A stretch of 6,507 nt of DNA. Origin: JBDRKN01 sp043813955. Lineage in GTDB: Bacteria > Patescibacteriota > Patescibacteriia > Patescibacteriales > Patescibacteriaceae. The position numbers and the translations under genes are program-made. The notes under the pieces are model-generated. The model saw only the letters and a program-made list of their open reading frames with translations, did not search any database and was not told where the DNA came from. The stretch lies in contig JBDRKN010000025.1 in assembly GCA_043813955.1 (NCBI GenBank), forward strand, positions 1-6,507, in the 5' to 3' direction. Position 1 is the first letter of the stretch, and every line of letters begins with the position of its first letter. Below, one piece after another: positions 1 to 5,695 of the stretch.

Positions 1-231
1 CTTAGGAGTTAATGCTGGCATGAGAATTTCCTGGCCTCCTATTATATCCATTTCCTGCCTGATTATGTTGCAAATCTTGTTATGCACGCGCAAACCAAGA
101 GGCAAAAAGCTGTATATTCCAGCAGCTAATTTGTCTATAAAACCGGCTCTAATCAATGTTTTAGCATTAAAGCTGGTTTCATCCTTAGGCAATTCTTTTA
201 ATGCCCTAGTAAATAATTTAGATTGTTTCAT
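1..231 (-). CDS. proS: Prolyl-tRNA synthetase, N-terminal fragment (runs off window)
   Basis: The first 77 codons of a gene that continues past the window's left edge. It begins with ATG at 229-231 and stays open to base 1. The protein opens MKQSKLFTRALKELP and contains SFNAKTLIRAGFIDKLAAGI (residues 20-39), then YSFLPLGLRV and GGQEILMPALTP (residues 65-76). This is the characteristic start of bacterial-type ProRS, a cytoplasmic class II aminoacyl-tRNA synthetase that charges tRNA-Pro with proline; MPALTP lies in the motif 1 region. The catalytic core and anticodon-binding domain are outside the window. Its own likely promoter lies at 261-289, after the terminator of the secreted-protein operon, so it is probably a separate transcription unit. 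Only a weak AGG (in TTAGGCATAA) precedes the ATG. Identification by recalled family sequence is strong. Confidence 0.93.
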   Translation of the reverse strand, partial: MKQSKLFTRALKELPKDETSFNAKTLIRAGFIDKLAAGIYSFLPLGLRVHNKICNIIRQEMDIIGGQEILMPALTPK

Positions 232-260
232 AAAATTTATGCCTAATTGCGCGTATATAT

Positions 261-289
261 ATATTATCTAAAATCAGCCAAATTGTCAA
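261..289 (-). promoter_or_regulatory. Probable sigma70-type promoter of proS
   Basis: On the minus strand a perfect -35 box TTGACA (284-289) is followed after 17 bases by TAATAT (261-266), a 4-of-6 match to the -10 box. An overlapping GATAAT is also present at 15-base spacing. Transcription would start near 254, about 23 bases before the proS ATG. The -35 box begins only about 6 bases past the upstream operon's terminator stem. The -10 choice is uncertain because the region is a TA repeat. Confidence 0.6.
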
Positions 290-321
290 AAGTAAAAATA
301 AGGCAAAGGCCTTATTTAAAG
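283..321 (-). repeat. Terminator/-35 repeat, copy 1
   Basis: This 39-base segment matches 5689-5727 at 33 of 39 positions without gaps. Shared blocks on the plus strand are TTGTCAAA, AAAATAAGGC and GCCTTATTTAAAG. The six differences fall only in the spacer (291-294) and the hairpin loop (305-308). It combines a rho-independent terminator with the -35 box of the next gene. Two copies alone cannot show whether this is a dispersed element or convergent design. Confidence 0.7.
296..317 (-). terminator. Rho-independent terminator of the secreted-protein operon
   Basis: A 9-bp perfect stem AAATAAGGC / GCCTTATTT encloses a 4-base loop, 22 bases after the stop codon of the 440-aa secreted protein. 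On the minus strand the 3' arm ends in a T run (TTTTT, then ACTTTT), as expected for intrinsic termination in that direction. Confidence 0.8.
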
Positions 322-338
322 TCTTAATTTACTTTGAA

Positions 339-1661
339 TTATTGAACTATTATTAAACGGTTGCGGGATGAGGCTAGCGAGTAAGTGGTATAGATAGAAT
401 GAATGTAAATACTAGTTGACTCTGAAGTCATAGGAGATGGCCAAGCACCATAAGCAATATCTTTATACGCCGCTTCAGTAGCTGCTCCATAATCAAAAGC
501 AATTCTTGCTGTTCCGCCGGCCCAAAGATCAGCCCAAGATGCCAAATGATAGTTAGTGCCACCAGTAAACGAAGGAGCAGAAGAAAAAGTAAAATCCTGC
601 CACGCTTTAGTTGTTGTTGTTACTGCTACTTCAACTGTTTGTCCGTTAGTAATCTCTGCCCCCGCATCAGTTGCAGTAACATAAGTATAAATATTACATT
701 TATAATTTACAGTCCCAGCGACACTTAATTGAACTCCAACAGATATTTTATCTCCATTTCCACTTGATGCAGGTTGTCCACTTTCAAACTTTATCGTATT
801 CTCATTAGGAGTTGTCGACCCTCCTAATGTCGTATATCCAAAAGTCAAACCAGCAGCGTGGTTTACAGGATAAACAGCTGTATCTAAAAACTCTTGAGGT
901 ATTTCAACTGTTAATGTCTTCTTCCCTACATCTATATTTAAAGCACCCCAAGCCTTTTTGCCAACAGCATCTATGATTTGCGGCCTGTAAATATGAAATG
1001 CTTTACCTGATTTATAGTTCTTTCCACCGATTTTAGAATAATCATCTTTTTTTGTAGAATAATATACTGCGTAAGAACCAACTACATTTTCAGGTCTGAG
1101 TGTGCCATTCGCTTCTTCTTCAGGCGTTAATTCAGGTTGATAAAAGAAATCCAATCCGTCTGTTTCAATTGTAAATTCTACTTTATTTGTAGCTGGCTTT
1201 TCTTTGAGAATAATCTCAAATTCATAACCTCCATCTTCGTTTTGCTCGTCAGCTGGCAGGCTATAAAAATGGTATTCTTTTTTAGGAGTATCTAGTTTAA
1301 TTTTCTTATTTTCTAATTCTAAAGTATGCTTTTTTTTATCTGTGCCTTGCATTTTTGCTTTTATTTTAAAAGAAACTTCATCATTCCATTTTGATACTCT
1401 TAATGCTGGCTCAAATTCTGTATCTCCTCCTACTTCTATTTCAATAGAATTCTCATCTTTAGCTTCTTTAACAAGTTTAGCTCCTTTTAATTTGTAATCT
1501 GCTTTTAATTGGGACTTTTCATATTTCTCAATAACTTTTTCTTCTGAAATATCTAGAGGAACCTTGCCAGCTCCAAATACCAAACCTCCAGCAATGGACG
1601 CGCTTGCTATTATAATAAAAGTAATTATTAACTTTTTAAAATTTCCTTTTATATAATTCAT
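339..1661 (-). CDS. Sec-exported, probably cell-surface beta-rich protein (440 aa), function unknown
   Basis: A basic N-terminus (KGNFKK) and hydrophobic residues 11-30 make a signal peptide or membrane anchor; small residues near 25-32 could allow cleavage. Residues 35-165 are Lys/Glu-rich and strand-like. Residues 168-275 form a block (LDFFYQPELTPEE, SYAVYYSTK, FHIYRPQIID, WGALNIDV, AVYPVNHAAGLTFGYT) that I recognise from memory as recurrent in exported CPR proteins without assigned function. Residues 285-428 are Thr/Gly/Ala-rich and resemble a jelly-roll or carbohydrate-binding-like sandwich (ISVGVQLS, AWQDFTFSSAPSFTGGTNYHLA, ATEAAYKDIAYG). There is one cysteine (C322), unlike its cysteine-rich neighbour. 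The tail SSRNRLIIVQ looks less structured. Its ATG follows the upstream gene's TAA after one base, so the two are almost surely cotranscribed and translationally coupled. No enzyme motif is visible; an adhesive or surface-layer role is inference. Confidence 0.85.
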   Translation of the reverse strand: MNYIKGNFKKLIITFIIIASASIAGGLVFGAGKVPLDISEEKVIEKYEKSQLKADYKLKGAKLVKEAKDENSIEIEVGGDTEFEPALRVSKWNDEVSFKIKAKMQGTDKKKHTLELENKKIKLDTPKKEYHFYSLPADEQNEDGGYEFEIILKEKPATNKVEFTIETDGLDFFYQPELTPEEEANGTLRPENVVGSYAVYYSTKKDDYSKIGGKNYKSGKAFHIYRPQIIDAVGKKAWGALNIDVGKKTLTVEIPQEFLDTAVYPVNHAAGLTFGYTTLGGSTTPNENTIKFESGQPASSGNGDKISVGVQLSVAGTVNYKCNIYTYVTATDAGAEITNGQTVEVAVTTTTKAWQDFTFSSAPSFTGGTNYHLASWADLWAGGTARIAFDYGAATEAAYKDIAYGAWPSPMTSESTSIYIHSIYTTYSLASSRNRLIIVQ

Positions 1662-1662
1662 A

Positions 1663-3156
1663 TTAATCCGCAGTTATAGCATAAGTAACGCAAGCGTTTA
1701 GCAAGGTATTTACTCCAGAAGTTGCATCTAAATCAAACTCCATTCTTTCTAAAGCTGTGAAAGTTCCATTAGCAATAGAGCCGTCATCTTCAGCGCCGTC
1801 ATCATCACAGGTAATACTTTCTAATACATTTGTTCCATCTGAAATAACCATAGCAACAGAAGTCCCGCCATCTATCTGGCAATATACATCTGTAATAGTA
1901 ATAGCTTTCCTAGGAAAAAAGAAAGCTATATTATCATCAGCATCTACTGGATCTTCTAAAGCAAAACAAACCTCTTTCTCATAGGTTATAACTCTTGCAG
2001 ATGCACCATATATTAATAGTTGGTCAGAAGTAGTATCTAGAGCTATTTCACCAATCGCATTTACAGTCGGGGCTGAACCATTAACAATCTCAATGCTAGT
2101 AGCACCGCCAAAATCATGAGTGCTTGTCCAAACAAAGGCATCGCCCTCATTGAGCTCAGCCGCACTAATAGAATCATTAGGCACTGCAATGCCGGTTGTA
2201 AAAGTAGGACTTGTGCCAAAGACTGCTACGCCAGTACCTGTTTCATCATCCAGGGCTGCCAACAAGCCAGCAGAATTAGTTAGAGTACCCTGGGCGCCAA
2301 TATCACTCAAAGTTTCAGCAGCAGATCGCCAAGTAAAGTTAGCGCCTGTGCTATCATATTGTAAAAAGTCAGCATCAGCTGGGTCTACATCACCGCTTAT
2401 GTCAGCTTCTATAATAATACCATCAGTAATAGCTGTAGCCAGGTGGACAAGATCAGAAATATCTGCTTCAGACGGTTCATAGCAACCCTCTACAGCACCG
2501 CTATCGTCTACGCCTAAAGCTATCTCACCAGCAGAACAATTAGCTCCATTAGCAGCTAATGCGGTTGCAGTTGCTACATTGCTTGAAGTTAAGGCTATTG
2601 TGCCAGTAGCATCAGGCATAGTCCATGTTCTAATGGCGGTTAAATTTCCATTAATTAACTGGCCTGCACCCTCAGCATCATAGAGTTTAATATAAGTGCC
2701 TCCGTCTGATGTACCATCTAAACATGCTCCGCTAGTACAATCGCCTACACCGCCTACATCTCCGCTGGCTGCGCTGCAAGTCTGCCACTCAAAATCTCCT
2801 GTAGTTGTTTCATAGGTTAAACATTCTTCGTCAGATGCCGCGTCTACTGCTTTTAGCATGGATTCTTCTACTTGTTCAGCTCCTATTACAGTAGTAATAG
2901 CTATTGTCCCAGAACCTGATATATCTCCTGATAATGTGATGGTTTGATTATCTGTTAATGGCGATGTTACTGTACAATTAGTATCTCCTGGAGAACAGGT
3001 TGGGGTTAATGTTTCTCCTGGCGTATATTCAGAGGTAGGAGGGGCTGCTACGGCTATATAGATAAATGAAACAGACATTATTATAATGGATGCTATTAAA
3101 AACTTAGTGCTTGTTTTTAATACTTCAAAATTGAAAAATTGTTTTAGGTTTTTCAT
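1663..3156 (-). CDS. Large exported phage-tail-fibre-like surface protein (497 aa)
   Basis: Hydrophobic residues 19-37 followed by AVAA-PP indicate a Sec signal peptide. The mature start has YTPGETLTPTC and GDTNC (residues 44-61), a motif I recall from exported Parcubacteria proteins. The rest is low-Lys, Thr/Ser/Ala/Gly/Asp-rich and repeat-like: LSGDISGSGTIAIT (75-88), ECLTYETTTGDFEW (111-124), WTMPDATGTIALT (178-190), and DETGTGVAVFGTSPTFTT in the middle. These phrases resemble phage tail fibre and collar proteins. A distinct C-terminal domain (about 392-497) starts EKEVCFALEDP. There are 12 cysteines (54, 61, 112, 127, 140, 145, 207, 225, 397, 426, 450, 489), largely in close pairs, suggesting disulfides outside the cell. 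No enzyme motif is seen. Its start codon lies one base after the predicted 3' end of the group II intron and has no Shine-Dalgarno sequence. Function (appendage or adhesin) is inferred. Confidence 0.85.
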   Translation of the reverse strand: MKNLKQFFNFEVLKTSTKFLIASIIIMSVSFIYIAVAAPPTSEYTPGETLTPTCSPGDTNCTVTSPLTDNQTITLSGDISGSGTIAITTVIGAEQVEESMLKAVDAASDEECLTYETTTGDFEWQTCSAASGDVGGVGDCTSGACLDGTSDGGTYIKLYDAEGAGQLINGNLTAIRTWTMPDATGTIALTSSNVATATALAANGANCSAGEIALGVDDSGAVEGCYEPSEADISDLVHLATAITDGIIIEADISGDVDPADADFLQYDSTGANFTWRSAAETLSDIGAQGTLTNSAGLLAALDDETGTGVAVFGTSPTFTTGIAVPNDSISAAELNEGDAFVWTSTHDFGGATSIEIVNGSAPTVNAIGEIALDTTSDQLLIYGASARVITYEKEVCFALEDPVDADDNIAFFFPRKAITITDVYCQIDGGTSVAMVISDGTNVLESITCDDDGAEDDGSIANGTFTALERMEFDLDATSGVNTLLNACVTYAITAD

Positions 3157-3159
3157 AGT

Positions 3160-3191
3160 AGATTTCTAAATTAATAATTAACTTGAAACCC
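3160..3191 (-). ncRNA. Group II intron domain VI with candidate branch-point A
   Basis: The minus strand folds as a basal helix GGGUUUC/GAAAUCU (3185-3191 with 3160-3166, including G-U pairs) and a distal 7-bp helix AAGUUAA/UUAAUUU (3178-3184 with 3168-3174) closed by a UUA loop. A single unpaired A at 3167 sits on the 3' strand between the helices. This is the standard branch-point arrangement, and it places the 3' splice site 9 bases downstream at 3158. The fold was made by hand. Confidence 0.75.
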
Positions 3192-3197
3192 CTAGTT

Positions 3198-3230
3198 GAA
3201 CCGTGCAGGCGGTTTTCCCGCACACGGCTC
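3198..3230 (-). ncRNA. Group II intron domain V (catalytic hairpin)
   Basis: Minus-strand hairpin of 33 bases: proximal helix GAGCCGUG/CACGGUUC (8 bp), a U-G pair with a 2-base CU bulge on the 3' side, distal helix GCGG/CCGC and a GAAAA loop. The GAGCCG...CGGUUC frame, the bulge position and the A-rich loop match the most conserved part of group II introns, which binds the catalytic metals. It lies 13 bases after the maturase stop codon, as expected. Confidence 0.93.
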
Positions 3231-3243
3231 TCCAGTAATATAT

Positions 3244-4581
3244 TCACCAAATGTCATACATATTATACACAAGAGTTGATTTTGGCAAGGGGTATAATTT
3301 TAAATATTTATCAAATTCTTTCCAGTTAAAACTCTGCTTCTGACTTCTCCTATTCAACCATTTAAACACCAGCCTTTTGACTTGATAATGATAGCTGTTA
3401 ATACTTTTTGAATTTGAGCTTACACTGTAGTAATTGTAGTGTCCTTGCATTTTACTCGCAAGCGTTTTCCATATCTGTTTTATCTTTGATTTGTTTCTGA
3501 TTTTCTTTAGCCATAGATTCATCTCTTTCAGCGCTTTGCTCTGTCTTTTCACGTTTGTTTTGATTTTCATTAGAAAATTGCCTTTTCTTGATTTTGAGCA
3601 ATAATGGGTAAATCCTAAAAAATCAAATGTATCTGGCTTTATTTTACCTCTATTTCCGATATTTTGCTCCGCGCATCTTCCGAATTCTTTTATACCTGTC
3701 TTTTCAATGGATACCTCCAGCCTGAATTTCCTTAGTCTCTCTTTCAAATCCTTTAATATCTGATATGCTTCATGCTTAGTCTGCGCTCCAATTATGAAAT
3801 CATCGGCATATCTGATTATTTCCGTATACCCGCTGATTTTCTTCCTTTCAACTTCTTCAAACCACAAATCTAATACATAATGCAGATAAATATTGGCTAA
3901 TAGCGGGCTTAATATTCCTCCTTGCGGAGTTCCTATTTCCGACTTATTATGCCTCCCTTGCTCCATTACGCCTGCTTTCAGAAACTTTATAATCAAACTT
4001 CTAAAATTCGGGTCGCTTATCTTCTGATTTAGGCATTCTATCATCCAGTGGTGATCTACATTGTCAAAAAATCCTTTTATATCCACATCTATTATCCAAT
4101 TAATCGGTTTAGTCATTACCATTCTGTATACTGCCTTTAGAGCTTGGTGACAATTTCTGTTTGGTCTAAATCCGTATGAATTATCCAGAAAATGCGGTTC
4201 ATATATGGCTTCCAATATTTTCTTCATTCCCTGTTGGACAATTTTATCTAAAATCGTTGGTATGCCCAATGGTCTTTGCTTGCCGTTGGCTTTCTTGATA
4301 TATACTCTTTTCACAGGCTTAGGTCGATATCTTTTGGCCTTCATTTTGGCGACAATGTTTTCTATTTCTTTTCCTATTTCCTTGTCAGTGTAATCTTCTT
4401 TCCTTTTACCGTCAATTCCCGCTGCTTTGCCGCTCTTTAATTCCTGATAGCACTGCATTAGATATTCTGTGTTTAGCAAATGCTTTAGTGATGTGAATTT
4501 CTCTTGTGGAAATGCTTTCGACCTTTTGGTGATCAGAGCAAGTTTTGTGGCTGTGTTGTTTTCCACCGCTGAGTATGGCAT
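3244..4581 (-). CDS. ltrA: Group II intron-encoded reverse transcriptase/maturase
   Basis: A 445-aa protein that binds its own intron RNA to aid splicing and copies it by target-primed reverse transcription. Visible blocks: RT0 around KFTSLKHLL...GKAAGIDG (28-58), RT1 KQRPLGIPTILDK (101-113), RT2 YGFRPNRNCHQAL (136-148), RT3 DVDIKGFFDNVDH (165-177), RT4 GTPQGGILSPLLANIYL (217-233), RT5 YADD (258-261, catalytic aspartates) and RT7 FDFLGF (319-324). The maturase X domain is marked by GHYNYYSV (380-387) and WLNRRSQK (408-415). The protein ends soon after (PLPKSTLVYNMYDIW) with no HNH zinc/endonuclease domain, so mobility would depend on target-strand primers or replication forks. All catalytic residues are present and there is no frameshift. 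An in-frame stop lies just upstream of the chosen ATG, which has only a weak purine-rich stretch (AGAGTAAG) about 13 bases before it. Confidence 0.95.
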   Translation of the reverse strand: MPYSAVENNTATKLALITKRSKAFPQEKFTSLKHLLNTEYLMQCYQELKSGKAAGIDGKRKEDYTDKEIGKEIENIVAKMKAKRYRPKPVKRVYIKKANGKQRPLGIPTILDKIVQQGMKKILEAIYEPHFLDNSYGFRPNRNCHQALKAVYRMVMTKPINWIIDVDIKGFFDNVDHHWMIECLNQKISDPNFRSLIIKFLKAGVMEQGRHNKSEIGTPQGGILSPLLANIYLHYVLDLWFEEVERKKISGYTEIIRYADDFIIGAQTKHEAYQILKDLKERLRKFRLEVSIEKTGIKEFGRCAEQNIGNRGKIKPDTFDFLGFTHYCSKSRKGNFLMKIKTNVKRQSKALKEMNLWLKKIRNKSKIKQIWKTLASKMQGHYNYYSVSSNSKSINSYHYQVKRLVFKWLNRRSQKQSFNWKEFDKYLKLYPLPKSTLVYNMYDIW

Positions 4582-5073
4582 TTGTTTCTTGCTTACTCTT
4601 GAATATTACCGACAATCCCTTCCCCATGCTAAACCCATTACAGGCAAACGATCGGGTACTATGGACTGCTCAGACTTCTGCTTGTGTTTGTATCCTCGCC
4701 CTTGTTTCTTCAACTTGTTTGAGGTTATTCCGAGATGTTCGGAAAACATAGGCAGACCTCCCAAGTTCCCTATTCATCCGTTCTTGCATCTTGCCACGGT
4801 CACAGACCCCGACGGAGCTGTATCAATCTCGCCTTTATTGATTAATACAATGCTGTCTTCCAACATATGAACTAGGTTGACCTCCGCAATAGTATCAAAT
4901 TTCGGGGCTCAATCCCTTCAGGGTGAAATCCCTTGCGGCCTGATGCTTCCATTCCCTTGGCTTCGCCTAAACCGTCGCCGATTTAAACGCAAGGTTCAGT
5001 ACAGTTCTGGTGGCTAGCCTTTAAACTGGTCGGATTTTAACCGACTGGATGAATAGAGCTTAACTTGGCGCAC
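4582..5073 (-). ncRNA. Group II intron 5' ribozyme region (domains I-III)
   Basis: About 490 bases with no convincing gene, separating the 5' splice site from the maturase start. It is more GC-rich than the surrounding genes and rich in short complementary segments, for example CAGTCGG with CCGACCAG just inside the 5' end (minus strand) and GGCCGCAAGG further on. Reading frames on either strand here lack protein-like character. By position this is domains I-III plus the 5' side of domain IV. Individual domain borders were not resolved. Confidence 0.8.
4860..4880 (-). other. Candidate EBS1 loop of the intron
   Basis: A stem UCAAC/GUUGG closes an 11-base loop (4865-4875) containing UCAUA (4870-4866). 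This pairs perfectly with UAUGA, the last five bases of the 5' exon (5074-5078), which would be IBS1. An 11-base EBS1 loop about 200 bases into domain I is typical of group II introns. The match is only 5 bases and was found by eye. Confidence 0.6.
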
Positions 5074-5105
5074 TCATAATATTTATATATATTTATTATA
5101 CTTTT

Positions 5106-5134
5106 ATTATAGCAAATATATAGAAAGTAGGCAA
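5106..5134 (-). promoter_or_regulatory. Sigma70-type promoter of the intron/secreted-protein operon
   Basis: On the minus strand TTGCCT (5129-5134) is separated by exactly 17 bases from a perfect TATAAT (5106-5111). Transcription would begin near 5099, about 26 bases before the intron. It is the only strong promoter seen between hicA and the secreted-protein genes, so it should drive intron, maturase and both secreted proteins. The spliced leader would be only about 27 bases, almost all A/T. Confidence 0.75.
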
Positions 5135-5141
5135 GAAATAA

Positions 5142-5166
5142 AAAAATAAGCTAAAAACTTATTTTT
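5142..5166 (-). terminator. Rho-independent terminator after hicA
   Basis: A 9-bp stem AAAAATAAG / CTTATTTTT with a 7-base loop starts 10 bases after the hicA stop. On the minus strand it ends in seven consecutive T, then ATTTC. The stem is AT-rich but the T run is long. It resembles the other two terminators here (AAATAAG core), and the next -35 box starts 7 bases beyond it. Confidence 0.75.
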
Positions 5167-5175
5167 ATTATCTAA

Positions 5176-5397
5176 CTATAGATTTATAAATTCATTATTA
5201 TCTATATTTAACTGTTTTATAATTTCCTTAATAATAACTAAGCTAATTTCTTTATTTTTATGAGGATTAGGAATAAATATCTTATGCTTATCCTTTATCA
5301 TATACTCATGTCTTGTTGCTGGCAAAGGACCGCTAAAACCCAATTTTCTTAATTTTTTGATTAAAACCTTTCTATGTAGCGGGGATAAACTAGACAT
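5176..5397 (-). CDS. hicA: HicA-family toxin (mRNA interferase)
   Basis: A 73-aa basic protein with the small dsRNA-binding-like HicA fold pattern: an N-terminal helix KVLIKKLRKLGF (10-21), then a strand around ATRHEYMIKDKHKIFIPNP (27-45) and a C-terminal helix VIIKEIIKQLNI (54-65). In the family a conserved histidine in a G-x-x-H context is catalytic; His30 in TRHEYM is the best candidate, although the surrounding motif departs from the common GSHH form. HicA toxins cleave mRNA and halt translation until bound by HicB. The gene overlaps the end of hicB by 8 bases, the standard coupled TA layout with the antitoxin first. An AAGG stretch just before the ATG is too close to be a normal ribosome site, so coupling probably matters. 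A terminator follows. Confidence 0.82.
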   Translation of the reverse strand: MSSLSPLHRKVLIKKLRKLGFSGPLPATRHEYMIKDKHKIFIPNPHKNKEISLVIIKEIIKQLNIDNNEFINL

Positions 5398-5647
5398 AGG
5401 CCTTGGCTTTTAAATTGATTTTTTTCTTAAAAGCAGGCAGATTATGACTATTTTGCAAACTAACAATAACATAATCTTCAATCACTTCAGCTGCTTGCTG
5501 TCTAACTTCCTCAACAGTATCAGCCTGAGCATAAACCCCTGGTAATTCTTTTAAAATAGCGCACCAGCTTTTAGTTTCTTTATCAAATTCATATCTAACC
5601 TTTTTTAGCATTTTTTCTACATAGTTATTGATAAATAAATTTAACAT
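5390..5647 (-). CDS. hicB: HicB-family antitoxin
   Basis: An 85-aa partner of HicA. Residues 16-62 carry the partial RNase H-like HicB pattern: KVRYEFDKETKSWCAILKEL, PGVYAQADTVEEVRQQ and AAEVIEDYV. The tail (63-85, FKKKINLKAKAYV) is short and basic with no clear ribbon-helix-helix or helix-turn-helix, so DNA binding and autoregulation are not evident from the sequence. HicB normally binds and masks HicA in the cytoplasm. Two starts are possible. The upstream ATG at 5647 is about 13 bases from the predicted transcript start, giving a nearly leaderless message. ATG at 5611 (residue 13, MLKKVRYEF) matches the usual HicB start better. The gene follows a near-consensus promoter and overlaps hicA. 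Confidence 0.82.
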   Translation of the reverse strand: MLNLFINNYVEKMLKKVRYEFDKETKSWCAILKELPGVYAQADTVEEVRQQAAEVIEDYVIVSLQNSHNLPAFKKKINLKAKAYV

Positions 5648-5666
5648 AAGTTTAGTTTATACCTTA

Positions 5667-5695
5667 ATTATAAGTAAATAAAAACTACTTGTCAA
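5667..5695 (-). promoter_or_regulatory. Consensus sigma70-type promoter of hicBA
   Basis: A perfect TTGACA (5690-5695), 17 bases, then a perfect TATAAT (5667-5672) on the minus strand. Transcription would start near 5660, only about 13 bases before the first hicB ATG. The full consensus match suggests strong basal transcription, as TA operons often have. I see no clear inverted-repeat operator over it. Confidence 0.85.

Larger units (their letters stand above)
3158..5073 (-). mobile_element. Group II intron with intron-encoded maturase
   Basis: On the minus strand the element begins with GTGCG (5073-5069), the group II 5' splice-site consensus. It carries about 490 bases of structured 5' ribozyme, a reverse transcriptase/maturase gene where domain IV lies, a canonical domain V (3198-3230) and a domain VI hairpin with a bulged A. 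The best 3' end is ...CTAC at 3158, because group II introns end in AY; ...CTAT at 3155 is the alternative. The length of about 1.92 kb is normal for a bacterial group II intron whose protein lacks an endonuclease domain. It lies between a promoter and the ATG of the secreted-protein operon, in the same orientation, so it would be transcribed with the operon and spliced from its leader. Nothing appears broken. A subclass cannot be fixed by eye; the 11-nt EBS1 loop suggests a IIB-like fold. Confidence 0.92.

Noticed and set aside
20..271. Plus-strand 83-aa reading frame
   Set aside because: It is antisense to the unmistakable N-terminus of ProRS on the minus strand, has low-complexity ends and matches no family I know.
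2120..2482. Plus-strand 120-aa frame, with shorter ones at 546-728, 1757-1984 and 4205-4393
   Set aside because: All are antisense shadows of well-supported minus-strand genes; the Ser/Ala/Val-rich composition merely reflects the opposite strand.
3244..4581. Reverse transcriptase as part of a defence system (retron, DRT or abortive-infection RT)
   Set aside because: The protein has a maturase X domain and is framed by a group II 5' splice site, EBS1 loop and domains V and VI, which explain it fully. No effector gene is linked to it.
4412..4627. Minus-strand 71-aa frame starting MGKGLSVIFKSKQ
   Set aside because: It overlaps the maturase N-terminus in another frame and lies partly in the ribozyme region; no recognisable domain. 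The maturase frame holds all RT motifs.
4469..4870. Plus-strand 133-aa and overlapping 68-aa frames
   Set aside because: They are antisense to the intron ribozyme and the maturase start; structured RNA often leaves chance open frames. There is no promoter or family resemblance.
5076..5099. AT-only inverted repeat ATAATA...TATTAT just before the intron, as a class IIC-style insertion after a terminator hairpin
   Set aside because: The inner part pairs poorly, there is no GC in the stem, and the real hicA terminator lies further upstream (5142-5166). It is more simply the AT-rich initial transcribed region.
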